A stretch of DNA of 64,000 nucleotides. Origin: CAUZFZ01 sp963579025 (GTDB lineage: Bacteria; Planctomycetota; Planctomycetia; Planctomycetales; Planctomycetaceae). The notes beneath the pieces are model-generated. The model ran no database searches. It was not told the origin of the DNA and saw nothing but the letters and a program-made list of their open reading frames with translations. Made by a program: the position numbers and the translations under genes. Below are positions 26,975 to 36,185 of this stretch, piece by piece. How positions within the stretch are numbered: the stretch's first letter is position 1; each line of letters starts with the position of its first letter. The DNA lies in assembly GCA_963579025.1 (NCBI GenBank), contig CAUZFZ010000035.1:9597-73596 (forward strand). Direction: 5' to 3'.

Positions 26975-27246
26975 TGACGTTCAGAGGTGGAGAAGGGAAA
27001 CTCAACAAACTCTGGGCAGCCGCGAAGGCCACAGAATTCGCGGACGACCCGGCTGAGCTGCGATGACGACTTCCGATCGCGTCGCTCGCTCCGCCATCCG
27101 CTGACACATCGATCGGCTTCTGCGCTCGGAAGTCACCGTCGTCCTCCACGACGACGTCAGTCGCTCAACCACACAGGGATTGTTGCGCGCCCGCACCGCG
27201 AGGTCGCGCCTGTTGCCGACGAACTGAATCAGGCACGGATACCGAA

Positions 27247-28617
27247 ATGGACAACTTGAACAAAGCAACCCGCATCGACCTCTTCACCGTCCGCACTCCT
27301 CAGATGCGCGCGTTCCACATGACGTGGTTCGCATTCTTCCTGTGCTTCTTCGCATGGTTTGGCATGGCGCCGCTGATGATCCTCGTGCGCGAAGAAATGG
27401 GTCTCACAAAAGAACAGATCGGCTGGTGCGGCATCGGATCAGTATCCATCACCGTGCTTGCCCGACTGCTGATTGGCTGGCTGTGTGACCGGATCGGACC
27501 ACGACTCGCCTACAGTGGGCTGTTGATAATCGGGTCGTTGCCAGTCATGGGAATCGGGTTGGCTCAAACCTTCGAGACGTTTCTACTGTTCCGCGTCCTG
27601 ATTGGAGCGATTGGAGCATCGTTCGTCATCACGCAGTACCACACGTCGATGATGTTTGCTCCCAACTGTGTCGGCACGGCGAATGCCACGACCGCTGGAT
27701 GGGGCAATCTGGGTGCCGGCGTGACGCAGTGGGCCATGCCGCTGCTGTGTGCGTTACTCGTGACCATCTTCGGATTCTCCCAGGAAGCCGGGTGGCGGGT
27801 CGCGATGTTCGTTGCCGGTGCGATTTGTGCTGTCACTGGAGTCGCTTATTTCTTCCTGACACAGGACACACCGGACGGCAACTTCCGCGAACTGAGGGCT
27901 TCCGGTCGACTGGGCTCGAACAAAACGGTCGAAGGCTCATTCCTGGCGGCCTGCCGCGATGGCCGCGTCTGGGTGCTGTTCGCGATTTACGGAGTGTGCT
28001 TTGGTGTCGAGCTGACGTTTGCCAGTTTTGGAGCGCTCTACTTCGCTGACTACTTCGATTACTTCCAGCAAATGAACAAAGTGGATGCCGCGCGGCTGGC
28101 GGGTTTTGTGGCGGCCGGTTACGGGATGATGAATCTCTTCGCCCGCACCTGTGGTGGCATGATCAGCGACCGTTGCGGACGTGAGTGGGGCTTGAGCGGT
28201 CGTGTCAAGTTCCTGTTCATCGCTCTGTTCTGCGAAGGCCTGCTGCTGATGCTGTTCTCGCAGCTCGACACGCTGCTGCTGGCGATTCCAACATTGATGC
28301 TCTTCGCCGTCTGCGTGCAGATGTCCAACGGCGCGACGTTTTCCGTTGTTCCCTTCGTGAATCGAAAAGCACTCGGCTCAGTTGCGGGTATCGTCGGAGC
28401 GGGTGGAAACGCCGGAGCAGTTGCGTGGGGATTCCTCTTCAAGACCGACGCATTCACCTGGCCGACCGCCTTCTTCATTCTCGGTGCCATCGTCACGGCG
28501 TGCTCGTTCCTGAGCTTCGCCATTCAATTCAGCCGCGAAGCAGAGTACGAAGCCCGAACCGCAACAGAAGCGGCTCAGACGCAACGTGACAACCAGTTGG
28601 CCGCGGCGACATCGTGA
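27247..28617 (+). CDS. NarK/NasA-type nitrate/nitrite MFS transporter
   Basis: A 456-residue MFS protein with about 12 helices. The start RAFHMTWFAFFLCFFAWFG matches the nitrate/nitrite porter (NNP) family, in which the first helix carries F-x-x-F-x-x-W. The residues LVREEMGLTKEQIG follow, then the MFS signature LLIGWLCDRIGPR. The segment NATTAGWGNLGAGVTQ matches the Gly-rich nitrate signature in helix 5 (AG.GN.G.G), and GNAGAVAWGFLF matches the second in helix 11. Its position directly before nitrite and nitrate reductase genes supports nitrate uptake or nitrite export. First gene downstream of the sigma-54 promoter. The next gene starts 61 bases beyond its stop. Confidence 0.93.
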   Translation: MDNLNKATRIDLFTVRTPQMRAFHMTWFAFFLCFFAWFGMAPLMILVREEMGLTKEQIGWCGIGSVSITVLARLLIGWLCDRIGPRLAYSGLLIIGSLPVMGIGLAQTFETFLLFRVLIGAIGASFVITQYHTSMMFAPNCVGTANATTAGWGNLGAGVTQWAMPLLCALLVTIFGFSQEAGWRVAMFVAGAICAVTGVAYFFLTQDTPDGNFRELRASGRLGSNKTVEGSFLAACRDGRVWVLFAIYGVCFGVELTFASFGALYFADYFDYFQQMNKVDAARLAGFVAAGYGMMNLFARTCGGMISDRCGREWGLSGRVKFLFIALFCEGLLLMLFSQLDTLLLAIPTLMLFAVCVQMSNGATFSVVPFVNRKALGSVAGIVGAGGNAGAVAWGFLFKTDAFTWPTAFFILGAIVTACSFLSFAIQFSREAEYEARTATEAAQTQRDNQLAAATS

Positions 28618-28678
28618 GACAGGCACCACGCATCGCCCCAATCGTGAAACAGCGAATTTGCTCTCACAGGACACTCGC

Positions 28679-31600
28679 ATGATCACTCCAGCCGAATATT
28701 CCGACACTACGGAAGACGTCGACATCATGACACCCGAGGAAGATCGCAAGACCGTCGTTGTAATTGGTAACGGCATGGTCGGGTTGCGTTTCTGCGAGAA
28801 GCTGGTCGCATTCGACGAACTGAGGAAGTATCGAATCGTCACGTTCTGCGAAGAACCCCGAGCTGCCTATGACCGCGTCGGACTGACCAGTTTCTTCGCC
28901 CACCGCGACGCCGAGCAGCTCATGCTGGCTCGCCTTGAGTGGTACAAAGAAGCGGGCGTCGAACTGCACCTCGGCGATCGTGCGGACGAGATTGATCGCG
29001 AGAAACAAATGGTCCGATCTCAGAAGGGAGTCGAGATCGCCTACGACGAAGTCATTCTTGCGACCGGCTCATTTCCGTTTGTTCCGCCGATTCCCGGTGT
29101 TGATAAGAAAGGCGTGTTCGTTTACCGCACCATCGAGGATCTGCAGCACATCATCGAGTACTCGAAGAAGGCGAAACGCTGTGCCGTCATTGGTGGTGGA
29201 CTGCTGGGTCTCGAAGCCGCCAAGGCCGCATACGACCTTGGCCTTGAAACGCACGTCGTCGAGTTTGCACCCCGGCTGATGCCCCGTCAAATCGACGAGG
29301 CTGGTTCCCGGGTCCTGGTCAAGGAGATTGAAAACCTCGGTGTCAGCGTCCATCTGAACAAGGCCACGAAGGAACTTCATGGCAACGGCCACGTCGAACG
29401 CATGGAATTCAACGATGGTGAATCGCTCGACGTCGACATGATCATTGTCTCGGCTGGCATCCGCCCGCGCGATGACGTGGCACGCGACTGTGGAATCGAA
29501 GTCGGAGAGCGCGGCGGAATTCTGGTCAACGATCACCTGCAGACCTCCGACGCCAACATCTACGCCATCGGTGAATGTGCATTGCACAGCGGAATGATCT
29601 ACGGACTGGTCGCGCCCGGCTACGAAATGGCCGAGACCGTGGCTGCCAACCTCTGCGGAGAAGACCGCAGATTCGAAGGCACTGATCTTTCGACAAAACT
29701 CAAACTGATGGGCGTCGATGTCGCGAGCTTCGGCGACTACGAATCCGGTCCGGACGTCGCCACCCCGCTCACATTCGAAGACCCCTTCAAGGGCGTCTAC
29801 AAGAAACTGTTCTTCTCAACCGACGGCAAGCGGTTGCTCGGTGGGATACTCGTCGGAGACGCGTCTGAATACGGCACGTATCTGATGATGAGCAAGTCAG
29901 ATCAGGATCTGCCCTGTGAACCGCACGAACTGGTTGTCGGCAGTTCCAGTACGGTCGCTCTTGGTGGCGTTGATTCGATGCCGGATGACGCCCAGGTCTG
30001 CTCTTGCAACAACGTGACGAAAGGTGCCATCTGCAGCTTCATCCGTGACGAAGATCCGGATTCTGTTGGAGTGGTCAAGAGCTGTACGAAAGCCGGCACC
30101 GGATGCGGTGGCTGCCTGCCGCTTGTGACCGATCTTTTCAATGCCGAGATGAAGGCTGCCGGCAAGATCGTCAATAACCACTTCTGCGAACACTTCCCGT
30201 ATTCACGCACAGAACTGTTTGCCATTGTGAAGGCGAAGAAGCTGAGATCGTTCGCCGAGGTGCTCGGTGAGTGTGGCAGCGGCAACGGTTGCGAAGTCTG
30301 CAAGCCTGCAATCACGTCAATCCTCGCTGGACTATGGAACGAGAACATTCAGGAGTCCGGCAGCCAGACGCTTCAGGACACGAATGATCGATTCCTCGCG
30401 AACATGCAGCGTGGTGGTTCGTACTCAGTCATCCCTCGTGTTCCGGGTGGAGAAATTACCCCAGACAAGCTGATCACTCTCGGTGCTGTTGCGAAGGAGT
30501 ATGGTCTTTACACCAAAATCACCGGTGGACAGCGTGTGGATCTGTTCGGTGCTCAAGTGCAAGACCTTCCTGATATCTGGGAACAACTTGTCGAAGCCGG
30601 TTTCGAAAGCGGACACGCTTATGGGAAAGCCCTGCGAACGGTGAAGAGCTGTGTCGGCTCGACATGGTGCCGCTATGGCGTGCAGGATTCGGTGGGTTTC
30701 GCGATCCGTGTCGAGAACCGCTACAAGGGCATCCGTGCTCCACACAAAGTAAAAATGGCAGTGTCCGGTTGTGTGCGTGAATGTGCGGAGGCTCAGTGCA
30801 AAGACGTCGGACTGGTCGCCACCGAACACGGCTACAACCTGTATGTGTGCGGAAACGGTGGTGCCACGCCGCGGCATGCTGAGCTACTCGTCGCGGACAT
30901 CGATGAGGAGACGGCGACTCGATACATCGATCGCTTCTTCATGTATTACATCACGACGGCCGACAAGCTCACGCGTACGAGCGTCTGGTGTGAGAAACTG
31001 GAAGGCGGTATCGACCACATAAGAGAAGTGGTGGTGGAAGACAGACTTGGAATCTGCGCCGAGCTTGAAGAGATGATGCAGCGCCTGGTCGACACGTATC
31101 AGTGTGAGTGGGCGCGAGTCGTCAACGATCCGGCACAGCGGGCTCGTTTCACGCAGTTCGTCAACACAGAAGAAGAAGAGCCCGTCATTGAGTTTGTTTC
31201 AGAACGCGGCCAGTCTCGTCCCGGGGATTGGAATGACGAACTGGTCTCGCTTGAGCAGTTCAACGAATTGAAAGACCGTGAACAGAGCATCCTCGGCAAC
31301 GGCGGCGGCGGCGAACTGATCAAGCAGACAAAGTGGGTTCAAGTTGGAACGGTCGCCAGTTTTCCGCAGGATGGCGGAGCGACGATCAAGTACGGGAAAG
31401 TGCAGATCGCGGTCTTCAACTTCACTTCCCGCGGTGAGTGGTACGCTTCGCAGAACATGTGCCCGCACAAGAAAGCGTTCGTCCTGTCCCGGGGAATCGT
31501 CGGCGATCAGGACGGCACCCCGAAAGTCGCCTGCCCGCTGCACAAGAAAACGTTCTCGCTGGAATCCGGTGAATCTCTGCAGGGCGAGGACTACAACATC

Positions 31601-31744
31601 CGCACGTTCCCGGTAAGAGTCGAAGGCGAGATCGTCTTTCTGGAACTCCCACCCACAGAATTCCTCGACCAACTGCTGGCGACAGAAATCGGCTGCAGTC
31701 TGGCGACGTCATGTGCAACGAAGTGTGAACCAATCGAAGTCTGA
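28679..31744 (+). CDS. nirBD: assimilatory nitrite reductase, NirB-NirD fusion
   Basis: The ATG at 28679 (preceded by AGGA) gives 1021 residues; the frame also runs upstream to 28586, overlapping the transporter gene. Order of domains: FAD-binding start VVVIGNGMVGLRF; NAD-binding VIGGGLLGLEAAKA; two BFD-like [2Fe-2S] modules (CSCNNVTKGAIC...GCGGC and GNGCEVCKP); nitrite/sulfite reductase ferredoxin-like half domains; siroheme/[4Fe-4S] motif with C-x5-C (CVGSTWC) and C-x3-C (CVREC); and a C-terminal Rieske-type NirD domain with CPH about residue 928 and CPLH about 953. NirB and NirD are usually separate polypeptides. The enzyme reduces nitrite to ammonium with NAD(P)H in the cytoplasm. It sits between the transporter and the iron-sulfur/membrane fusion gene. 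Confidence 0.94.
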   Translation: MITPAEYSDTTEDVDIMTPEEDRKTVVVIGNGMVGLRFCEKLVAFDELRKYRIVTFCEEPRAAYDRVGLTSFFAHRDAEQLMLARLEWYKEAGVELHLGDRADEIDREKQMVRSQKGVEIAYDEVILATGSFPFVPPIPGVDKKGVFVYRTIEDLQHIIEYSKKAKRCAVIGGGLLGLEAAKAAYDLGLETHVVEFAPRLMPRQIDEAGSRVLVKEIENLGVSVHLNKATKELHGNGHVERMEFNDGESLDVDMIIVSAGIRPRDDVARDCGIEVGERGGILVNDHLQTSDANIYAIGECALHSGMIYGLVAPGYEMAETVAANLCGEDRRFEGTDLSTKLKLMGVDVASFGDYESGPDVATPLTFEDPFKGVYKKLFFSTDGKRLLGGILVGDASEYGTYLMMSKSDQDLPCEPHELVVGSSSTVALGGVDSMPDDAQVCSCNNVTKGAICSFIRDEDPDSVGVVKSCTKAGTGCGGCLPLVTDLFNAEMKAAGKIVNNHFCEHFPYSRTELFAIVKAKKLRSFAEVLGECGSGNGCEVCKPAITSILAGLWNENIQESGSQTLQDTNDRFLANMQRGGSYSVIPRVPGGEITPDKLITLGAVAKEYGLYTKITGGQRVDLFGAQVQDLPDIWEQLVEAGFESGHAYGKALRTVKSCVGSTWCRYGVQDSVGFAIRVENRYKGIRAPHKVKMAVSGCVRECAEAQCKDVGLVATEHGYNLYVCGNGGATPRHAELLVADIDEETATRYIDRFFMYYITTADKLTRTSVWCEKLEGGIDHIREVVVEDRLGICAELEEMMQRLVDTYQCEWARVVNDPAQRARFTQFVNTEEEEPVIEFVSERGQSRPGDWNDELVSLEQFNELKDREQSILGNGGGGELIKQTKWVQVGTVASFPQDGGATIKYGKVQIAVFNFTSRGEWYASQNMCPHKKAFVLSRGIVGDQDGTPKVACPLHKKTFSLESGESLQGEDYNIRTFPVRVEGEIVFLELPPTEFLDQLLATEIGCSLATSCATKCEPIEV

Positions 31745-31792
31745 TACCAGTTGATGTTGAGATGAGAACAAGGGAGCCAGCGGCGAGTCATT

Positions 31793-33550
31793 ATGAGCAC
31801 CGACCTGATTACAGAGGATCAGCCAGACGTCGAATTGCCTGCCGGTGATATCGCTGCACAGTCCGATTCAACAGCCGCGCCTTCGACAACTGGTTCCGTT
31901 TTGCTTGATCGGCTGCTGATCGAACAGCAGGAGCTCACCGCGGTCGAGAGATTTGCTCAGGAACATGACCACGGGAGTCTGCCTGCGCAGGCGCAGTACT
32001 ACTCACATCTGATTCCCGCGACGGCACCCGGACCGGGACAGCAGTACGCGTTCGATGTCGACCTCGACCGGTGCTCAGGCTGCAAGGCGTGTGTTACCGC
32101 CTGCCATTCGCTGAACGGGCTCGACGACAACGAGGCGTGGCGTGACGTCGGCCTGTTGGTTGGCGGGACGAGTCAGAACCCTGTGATGCAGCATGTCACG
32201 ACGGCCTGCCATCACTGCCTTGATCCGGCCTGCATGACGGCGTGTCCCGTCGATGCGTACGAGAAGAATCCCGTTACGGGGATTGTCAAGCACCTCGACG
32301 ATCAGTGTTTTGGTTGCCAGTACTGCACTCTGGCCTGCCCATACGATGTTCCGAAATATCACAGTAAGAAAGGGATTGTCCGTAAGTGCGACATGTGCTC
32401 GGACCGCCTGTCGGCGAGTGAGGCTCCGGCGTGTGTGCAGGCCTGCCCGCATGAGGCGATTGCCATTTCTATTGTCGAGACGCAGCAGGTGATCGAGGAC
32501 TCGGAATCCGATGTGTTTCTACCCGGGACTCCAGAGCCAGGTATCACGCTTCCCACGACCACTTATCGAACAAAGCGTGTCTTTCCGCGAAACCTGCTGC
32601 CTGTGGACTACTACTCGGTTGCCGTGCAACATTCACACTGGCCACTGATCGTCATGCTCGTGCTGACTCAGCTTTCGGTCGGCGCGTTTCTGGCGGGCAT
32701 GGCTCTGGAAGCCGTGATCAGCGAAACCCTGTTCGCTGCGATTCGACCTCTGCACACGCTGACTGCGCTGGTGTTTGGTCTGACGGCTCTTGGCGCCAGC
32801 ACTTTGCACCTGGGTCGACCGCAGTATGCCTTTCGCGCAGTGATCGGGCTGAGGCACTCCTGGCTCAGCCGTGAGATCGTTGCCTTCGGTGCGTTTGCCG
32901 GAGTGGCTGTGCTGTACGCGGCGGGAAACTGGATGGGACCGGAAGCTCTGGTCTCCAGCCCATACTGGCAGTCCTGGCTCGGTTGGGGTGTGGCCACGTT
33001 TGGCCTGACCGGAGTGTTCTGCTCCGTGATGATTTATGCATTTACTCAGCGGACATTCTGGAGCTTCTCAATTACTGCAACAAAGTTCTTTTTGACGACT
33101 GGTCTGCTCGGCATTGCCGCGGTCTGGCTCACTCTGCTGGTCCTGTCCGCCGGTGGTGACCCGGCCGCCGCGACGCTAATCGCAGACAAAGGTGAGTTGA
33201 TTTGCCGCTCGTTAATGGTGTGTGCGGGTGTGAAACTGCTGTATGAAGCGACCGTCTTCCGACACCTCATGAAAAAACAGAGCACGCCGTTGAATCGATC
33301 GGCTCAATTGATGATCGGCCGGCTTGCGAGTTTCACAATGGCGCGTTTCGCGGCCGGGTTTCTGGGGGGCATCGTTATGCCCACGTTCCTGTTGAGCTCT
33401 ATCGGGGGCAACAGTGAACCGGAACCGGTCGTATTGATTGTCGTCGTATCAATGCTGTTTCTGGCTTGCCTGGCAGGTGAACTGCTGGAACGCGTTCTGT
33501 TCTTTGCTGCGGTCTCATCCGCACGCATGCCGGGAAGTCTGAGATCATGA
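31793..33550 (+). CDS. DmsB-DmsC-like fusion: four-cluster ferredoxin plus membrane anchor
   Basis: A 585-residue protein. Residues about 85-240 hold four cysteine groups typical of DmsB/NrfC-type electron carriers: CSGCKACVTAC, CHHCLDPACMTACP, CFGCQYCTLACP and CDMCSDRLSASEAPACVQACP (ligands for four [4Fe-4S] clusters). From about 280 to the end are eight hydrophobic helices resembling DmsC, the quinol-oxidising anchor of DMSO reductase, beginning HWPLIVMLVLTQLSVGAFL. The halves are usually two genes. Between nitrite and nitrate reductase genes it probably delivers quinol electrons to the NasA-like catalytic subunit, unlike ferredoxin- or NADH-dependent assimilatory enzymes. No Tat signal is visible, so the cluster domain is probably cytoplasmic. 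Confidence 0.87.
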   Translation: MSTDLITEDQPDVELPAGDIAAQSDSTAAPSTTGSVLLDRLLIEQQELTAVERFAQEHDHGSLPAQAQYYSHLIPATAPGPGQQYAFDVDLDRCSGCKACVTACHSLNGLDDNEAWRDVGLLVGGTSQNPVMQHVTTACHHCLDPACMTACPVDAYEKNPVTGIVKHLDDQCFGCQYCTLACPYDVPKYHSKKGIVRKCDMCSDRLSASEAPACVQACPHEAIAISIVETQQVIEDSESDVFLPGTPEPGITLPTTTYRTKRVFPRNLLPVDYYSVAVQHSHWPLIVMLVLTQLSVGAFLAGMALEAVISETLFAAIRPLHTLTALVFGLTALGASTLHLGRPQYAFRAVIGLRHSWLSREIVAFGAFAGVAVLYAAGNWMGPEALVSSPYWQSWLGWGVATFGLTGVFCSVMIYAFTQRTFWSFSITATKFFLTTGLLGIAAVWLTLLVLSAGGDPAAATLIADKGELICRSLMVCAGVKLLYEATVFRHLMKKQSTPLNRSAQLMIGRLASFTMARFAAGFLGGIVMPTFLLSSIGGNSEPEPVVLIVVVSMLFLACLAGELLERVLFFAAVSSARMPGSLRS

Positions 33551-33595
33551 ACGGATCGATCTTCAACGCCGATAGACGTCACGTCGTACACGAAC

Positions 33596-33814
33596 TCAGC
33601 CCAGTCCAGGATTGGCGGCATCGCTCTCGAAGTCTACGCCGCGATCGCCGGCTGCCACGACTGCCTGTTGCTTCCGCAGTCTCTCACGGACTTCGTCCTG
33701 AAGATTCAGGCCCTCGTCCGGATTCCCTAGTAGATCGAGGAGTTTCTGTTCGACAACCGTCTCGATTAACTGACAGAATTCAGATTTCGTCATTTCTCCG
33801 ACGGAATCACTCAT
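33596..33814 (-). CDS. small hypothetical protein, antisense within the nitrate cluster
   Basis: A 72-residue acidic, helical protein read against the direction of its neighbours, filling the gap between the DmsBC-like and NasA-like genes. The ATG at 33814 has GAGGAG exactly six bases upstream, one of the best ribosome-binding sites in the window. The core TKSEFCQLIETVVEQKLLDLLGNPDEGL resembles small proteins found in cyanobacteria and planctomycetes, sometimes next to toxin genes, so an antitoxin-like role is possible. No toxin-like partner follows within the gap. Function unknown. Confidence 0.75.
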   Translation of the reverse strand: MSDSVGEMTKSEFCQLIETVVEQKLLDLLGNPDEGLNLQDEVRERLRKQQAVVAAGDRGVDFESDAANPGLG

Positions 33815-33874
33815 CGCGTTCTCCTCACGGGCGTGACCGCGTTCCCCGTGACCAATCATAAGTAATGACCGGCC

Positions 33875-36154
33875 ATGTCTATTCAGACCGAACGTGAATC
33901 TACCTTAACTTCGCTTGTGTATCGGCGTGAAGGCCCACTGACACGCGAGCTGTTGCGTGAACCGGGTGGTTTCGGACTCGGGCAGGTTCCGACGTTCGTG
34001 AAACCCGATTCGACGACGAAGATGATCTGCGGCTACTGCTCCACCGGATGCAGTCTCAATATTCATTTGAAGGACGGCGAAGCCGTCAGCCTGACTCCGT
34101 CGACCGACTATCCCGTCAACATGGGGATGGCCTGTCCGAAGGGTTGGGAAGCGCTCACCGTGCTGGATGCTCCGGATCGAGCGACGGAACCCCTGTTAAA
34201 GGATGAGCGATCCGGTCGGCATAGACCTGTCGATTGGGACACGGCTCTGAAGACGTTCACCGAGAGATTCAAAGCCATTCAGGAGAAGCACGGCAAGGAT
34301 TCTGTTGCCTTCATCAGCACAGGGCAGATACCGACCGAAGAGATGGCGTTCCTCGGAGCACTCGCCAAATTTGGAATGGGTATCAAACACGGCGACGGGA
34401 ACACACGGCAGTGCATGGCCACAAGCGTCGTGGCTTACAAGCAGGCGTTCGGGTTCGATGCTCCGCCCTACACGTATCAGGACTTTGAAGAGTCCGACGT
34501 GATCGTATTGATCGGCAGCAATCTGTGTCTCGCGCATCCCATCATGTGGGAACGTGTGATGCGCAACCCGAACAGTCCGGAGATCATCACCATTGATCCT
34601 CGGACGACCGAGACGTCGATGAATGCCACGCAGCATCTGCCACTGGCTCCCAAGTCCGACCAGACGCTCCTGTATGGTGTCGCCCGCATCCTGATTGAAA
34701 AGGGGTGGGTTAATGAGGACTACATCGCAGCGTCCACAAGCGGCTACGACGAATTCGCTGAGTTTGTCCAGGCTTTCAATCTTGATCGCGTTGTCCAGGA
34801 AACTGGCCTGGAAGCCGACCAGATCGAGAGATTCGCCGAGACAATCCACAAAGGCAAAGCGGTGTCGTTCTGGTGGACAATGGGCGTTAACCAAAGCTAC
34901 CAGGGAGTGCGCACGGCTCAAGCCATCATCAACCTGGCTCTGATGACGGGGAGCATGGGTCGACCGGGCACTGGTGCGAACTCAATCACCGGTCAGTGCA
35001 ACGCGATGGGTTCTCGGCTGTTTTCTAATACGACCAACCTGTTGGGCGGTCACGAGTTTGGAAACGCCGAGCACAGGCAGAAGGTCGCTGGCATTCTGGG
35101 CATTGAAGAATCACTGATCCCGCATGAGCCGAGTTGGGCCTATAACGAGATTATCGAAGGCATCCTGCGAGGTAAGATCAAAGGCCTGTGGGTCATCTGC
35201 ACGAACACCGCCCATTCATGGGTCAACCAGAACCAGTGCCTCGATATCCTTGACCGGCTGGACTTTCTGGTCGTGCAGGACATGTATCATTCGACGGAGA
35301 CCGCTCAGATCGCAGACTTGGTTCTGCCGGCTGCCGGGTGGGGCGAGAAGGAAGGGACATTCATCAATTCCGAGCGCCGCATCGGAGTGATCAAAAAAGT
35401 CAGGAAGGCACCTGGGCAGGCTCTTTCGGACTTCTCGATCTTTCGACTGATCGCCGACTCGTGGGGCTGCGGAGATATGTTTGCAAAGTGGGACTCGCCG
35501 GAGGCGGTGTTCCAGATCCTCAAAGAGTGCAGTCGTGGGATGCCGTGTGACTTCACGGGCGTCGCCGACTATGAGGATGTGGATAGAGCCGGAGGGATTC
35601 AGTGGCCATTTCCAGAGTGCGGAGTGGGGAGTGCGGAATGCGGAATGCGGAATACCGTCCACTCCGCACTCCCCACTCCGCACTCGAATCACTCGAATCA
35701 GCGTCGTCTCTTCGAAGATGGCCGCTACTACCACTCCGATGGTCGGGCGAAGTTTCTTTTCGAAGAGCCCAGGCCGATGCCGGAACCGGTTAGTGATCGG
35801 TTTCCGTTCATTCTGCTGACCGGTCGCGGGACGGCGTCGCAGTGGCATACTCAGACACGGACAAAGAAGTCGGCAGTGCTGCGGAAGCTGTACCCGCCGA
35901 GCATCTATGTGGAGATCAGCCCGGTGGACGCTCGGAAGCTGGGGGTCAGCCATCACGATCGGCTGGTCGTTGAATCACAGCGAGGACGCGTCCATTGTTT
36001 TGCGTTCATCTCGCACACGATGCAGCCAGGGCAGGTCTTCATTCCAATGCATTACGAGGCAACGAACAGGTTGACCGATGCCGTGTTCGACCCGTATTCC
36101 AAACAGCCGTCTTACAAGGCCTGTGCGGTCAACGTGGAACGGGACAGGTTGTGA
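33875..36154 (+). CDS. nasA: assimilatory nitrate reductase catalytic subunit (molybdopterin, NasA/NarB-like)
   Basis: A 759-residue molybdopterin oxidoreductase. A [4Fe-4S] site is formed by Cys52, Cys55, Cys59 and Cys87 (ICGYCSTGC...ACPKG). Further motifs are FISTGQIPTEE, GDGNTRQCMATSVVAYKQAFG, GTGANSITGQCNAMGSR, and near the C-terminus LLTGRGTASQWHTQTRTK and HYEATNRLTDAVFDPYSKQPSYKACAV, the molybdopterin dinucleotide-binding domain. No Tat signal, consistent with a cytoplasmic assimilatory enzyme that reduces nitrate to nitrite for the NirBD-like protein. Residues about 581-606 are an oddity: they are encoded by a palindromic element that sits between the domains, in a region where related enzymes have a short loop. 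Last gene of the cluster, converging with DUF58. Confidence 0.92.
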   Translation: MSIQTERESTLTSLVYRREGPLTRELLREPGGFGLGQVPTFVKPDSTTKMICGYCSTGCSLNIHLKDGEAVSLTPSTDYPVNMGMACPKGWEALTVLDAPDRATEPLLKDERSGRHRPVDWDTALKTFTERFKAIQEKHGKDSVAFISTGQIPTEEMAFLGALAKFGMGIKHGDGNTRQCMATSVVAYKQAFGFDAPPYTYQDFEESDVIVLIGSNLCLAHPIMWERVMRNPNSPEIITIDPRTTETSMNATQHLPLAPKSDQTLLYGVARILIEKGWVNEDYIAASTSGYDEFAEFVQAFNLDRVVQETGLEADQIERFAETIHKGKAVSFWWTMGVNQSYQGVRTAQAIINLALMTGSMGRPGTGANSITGQCNAMGSRLFSNTTNLLGGHEFGNAEHRQKVAGILGIEESLIPHEPSWAYNEIIEGILRGKIKGLWVICTNTAHSWVNQNQCLDILDRLDFLVVQDMYHSTETAQIADLVLPAAGWGEKEGTFINSERRIGVIKKVRKAPGQALSDFSIFRLIADSWGCGDMFAKWDSPEAVFQILKECSRGMPCDFTGVADYEDVDRAGGIQWPFPECGVGSAECGMRNTVHSALPTPHSNHSNQRRLFEDGRYYHSDGRAKFLFEEPRPMPEPVSDRFPFILLTGRGTASQWHTQTRTKKSAVLRKLYPPSIYVEISPVDARKLGVSHHDRLVVESQRGRVHCFAFISHTMQPGQVFIPMHYEATNRLTDAVFDPYSKQPSYKACAVNVERDRL
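35615..35685. repeat. palindromic element inside the nitrate reductase coding sequence
   Basis: Perfect 23-base arms, 35615-35637 (starting GAGTGCGGAGTGGGGAG) and 35663-35685, with a loop built from two further ATGCGGA units. It lies in frame inside the nasA-like gene and encodes about 25 residues of low complexity (GVGSAECGMRNTV and following). Confidence 0.9.
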
Positions 36155-36185
36155 GGATCCGCGAAACGATCCCGTCCGCGTGAAT

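Larger units (their letters stand above)
26563..27246. other. 684-base divergent regulatory region upstream of the nitrate cluster
   Basis: No convincing coding frame is present on either strand; the short frames lack start context and overlap each other. The region separates DUF4058 from the narK-like gene and contains a near-perfect sigma-54 promoter at 26904-26919, a hairpin at 26945-26974, and a long presumptive leader of about 315 bases. I saw no clear NtrC-type palindrome upstream. Confidence 0.7.

Noticed and set aside
26497..27268. Short open frames on both strands of the promoter region before the narK-like gene
   Set aside because: They overlap each other, lack ribosome-binding sites and would run through the sigma-54 promoter and leader.
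33547..33861. Plus-strand open frame over the small gene in the nitrate cluster
   Set aside because: Its arginine-rich composition is that of a shadow frame, while the minus-strand frame has a GAGGAG site and a coherent acidic helix.
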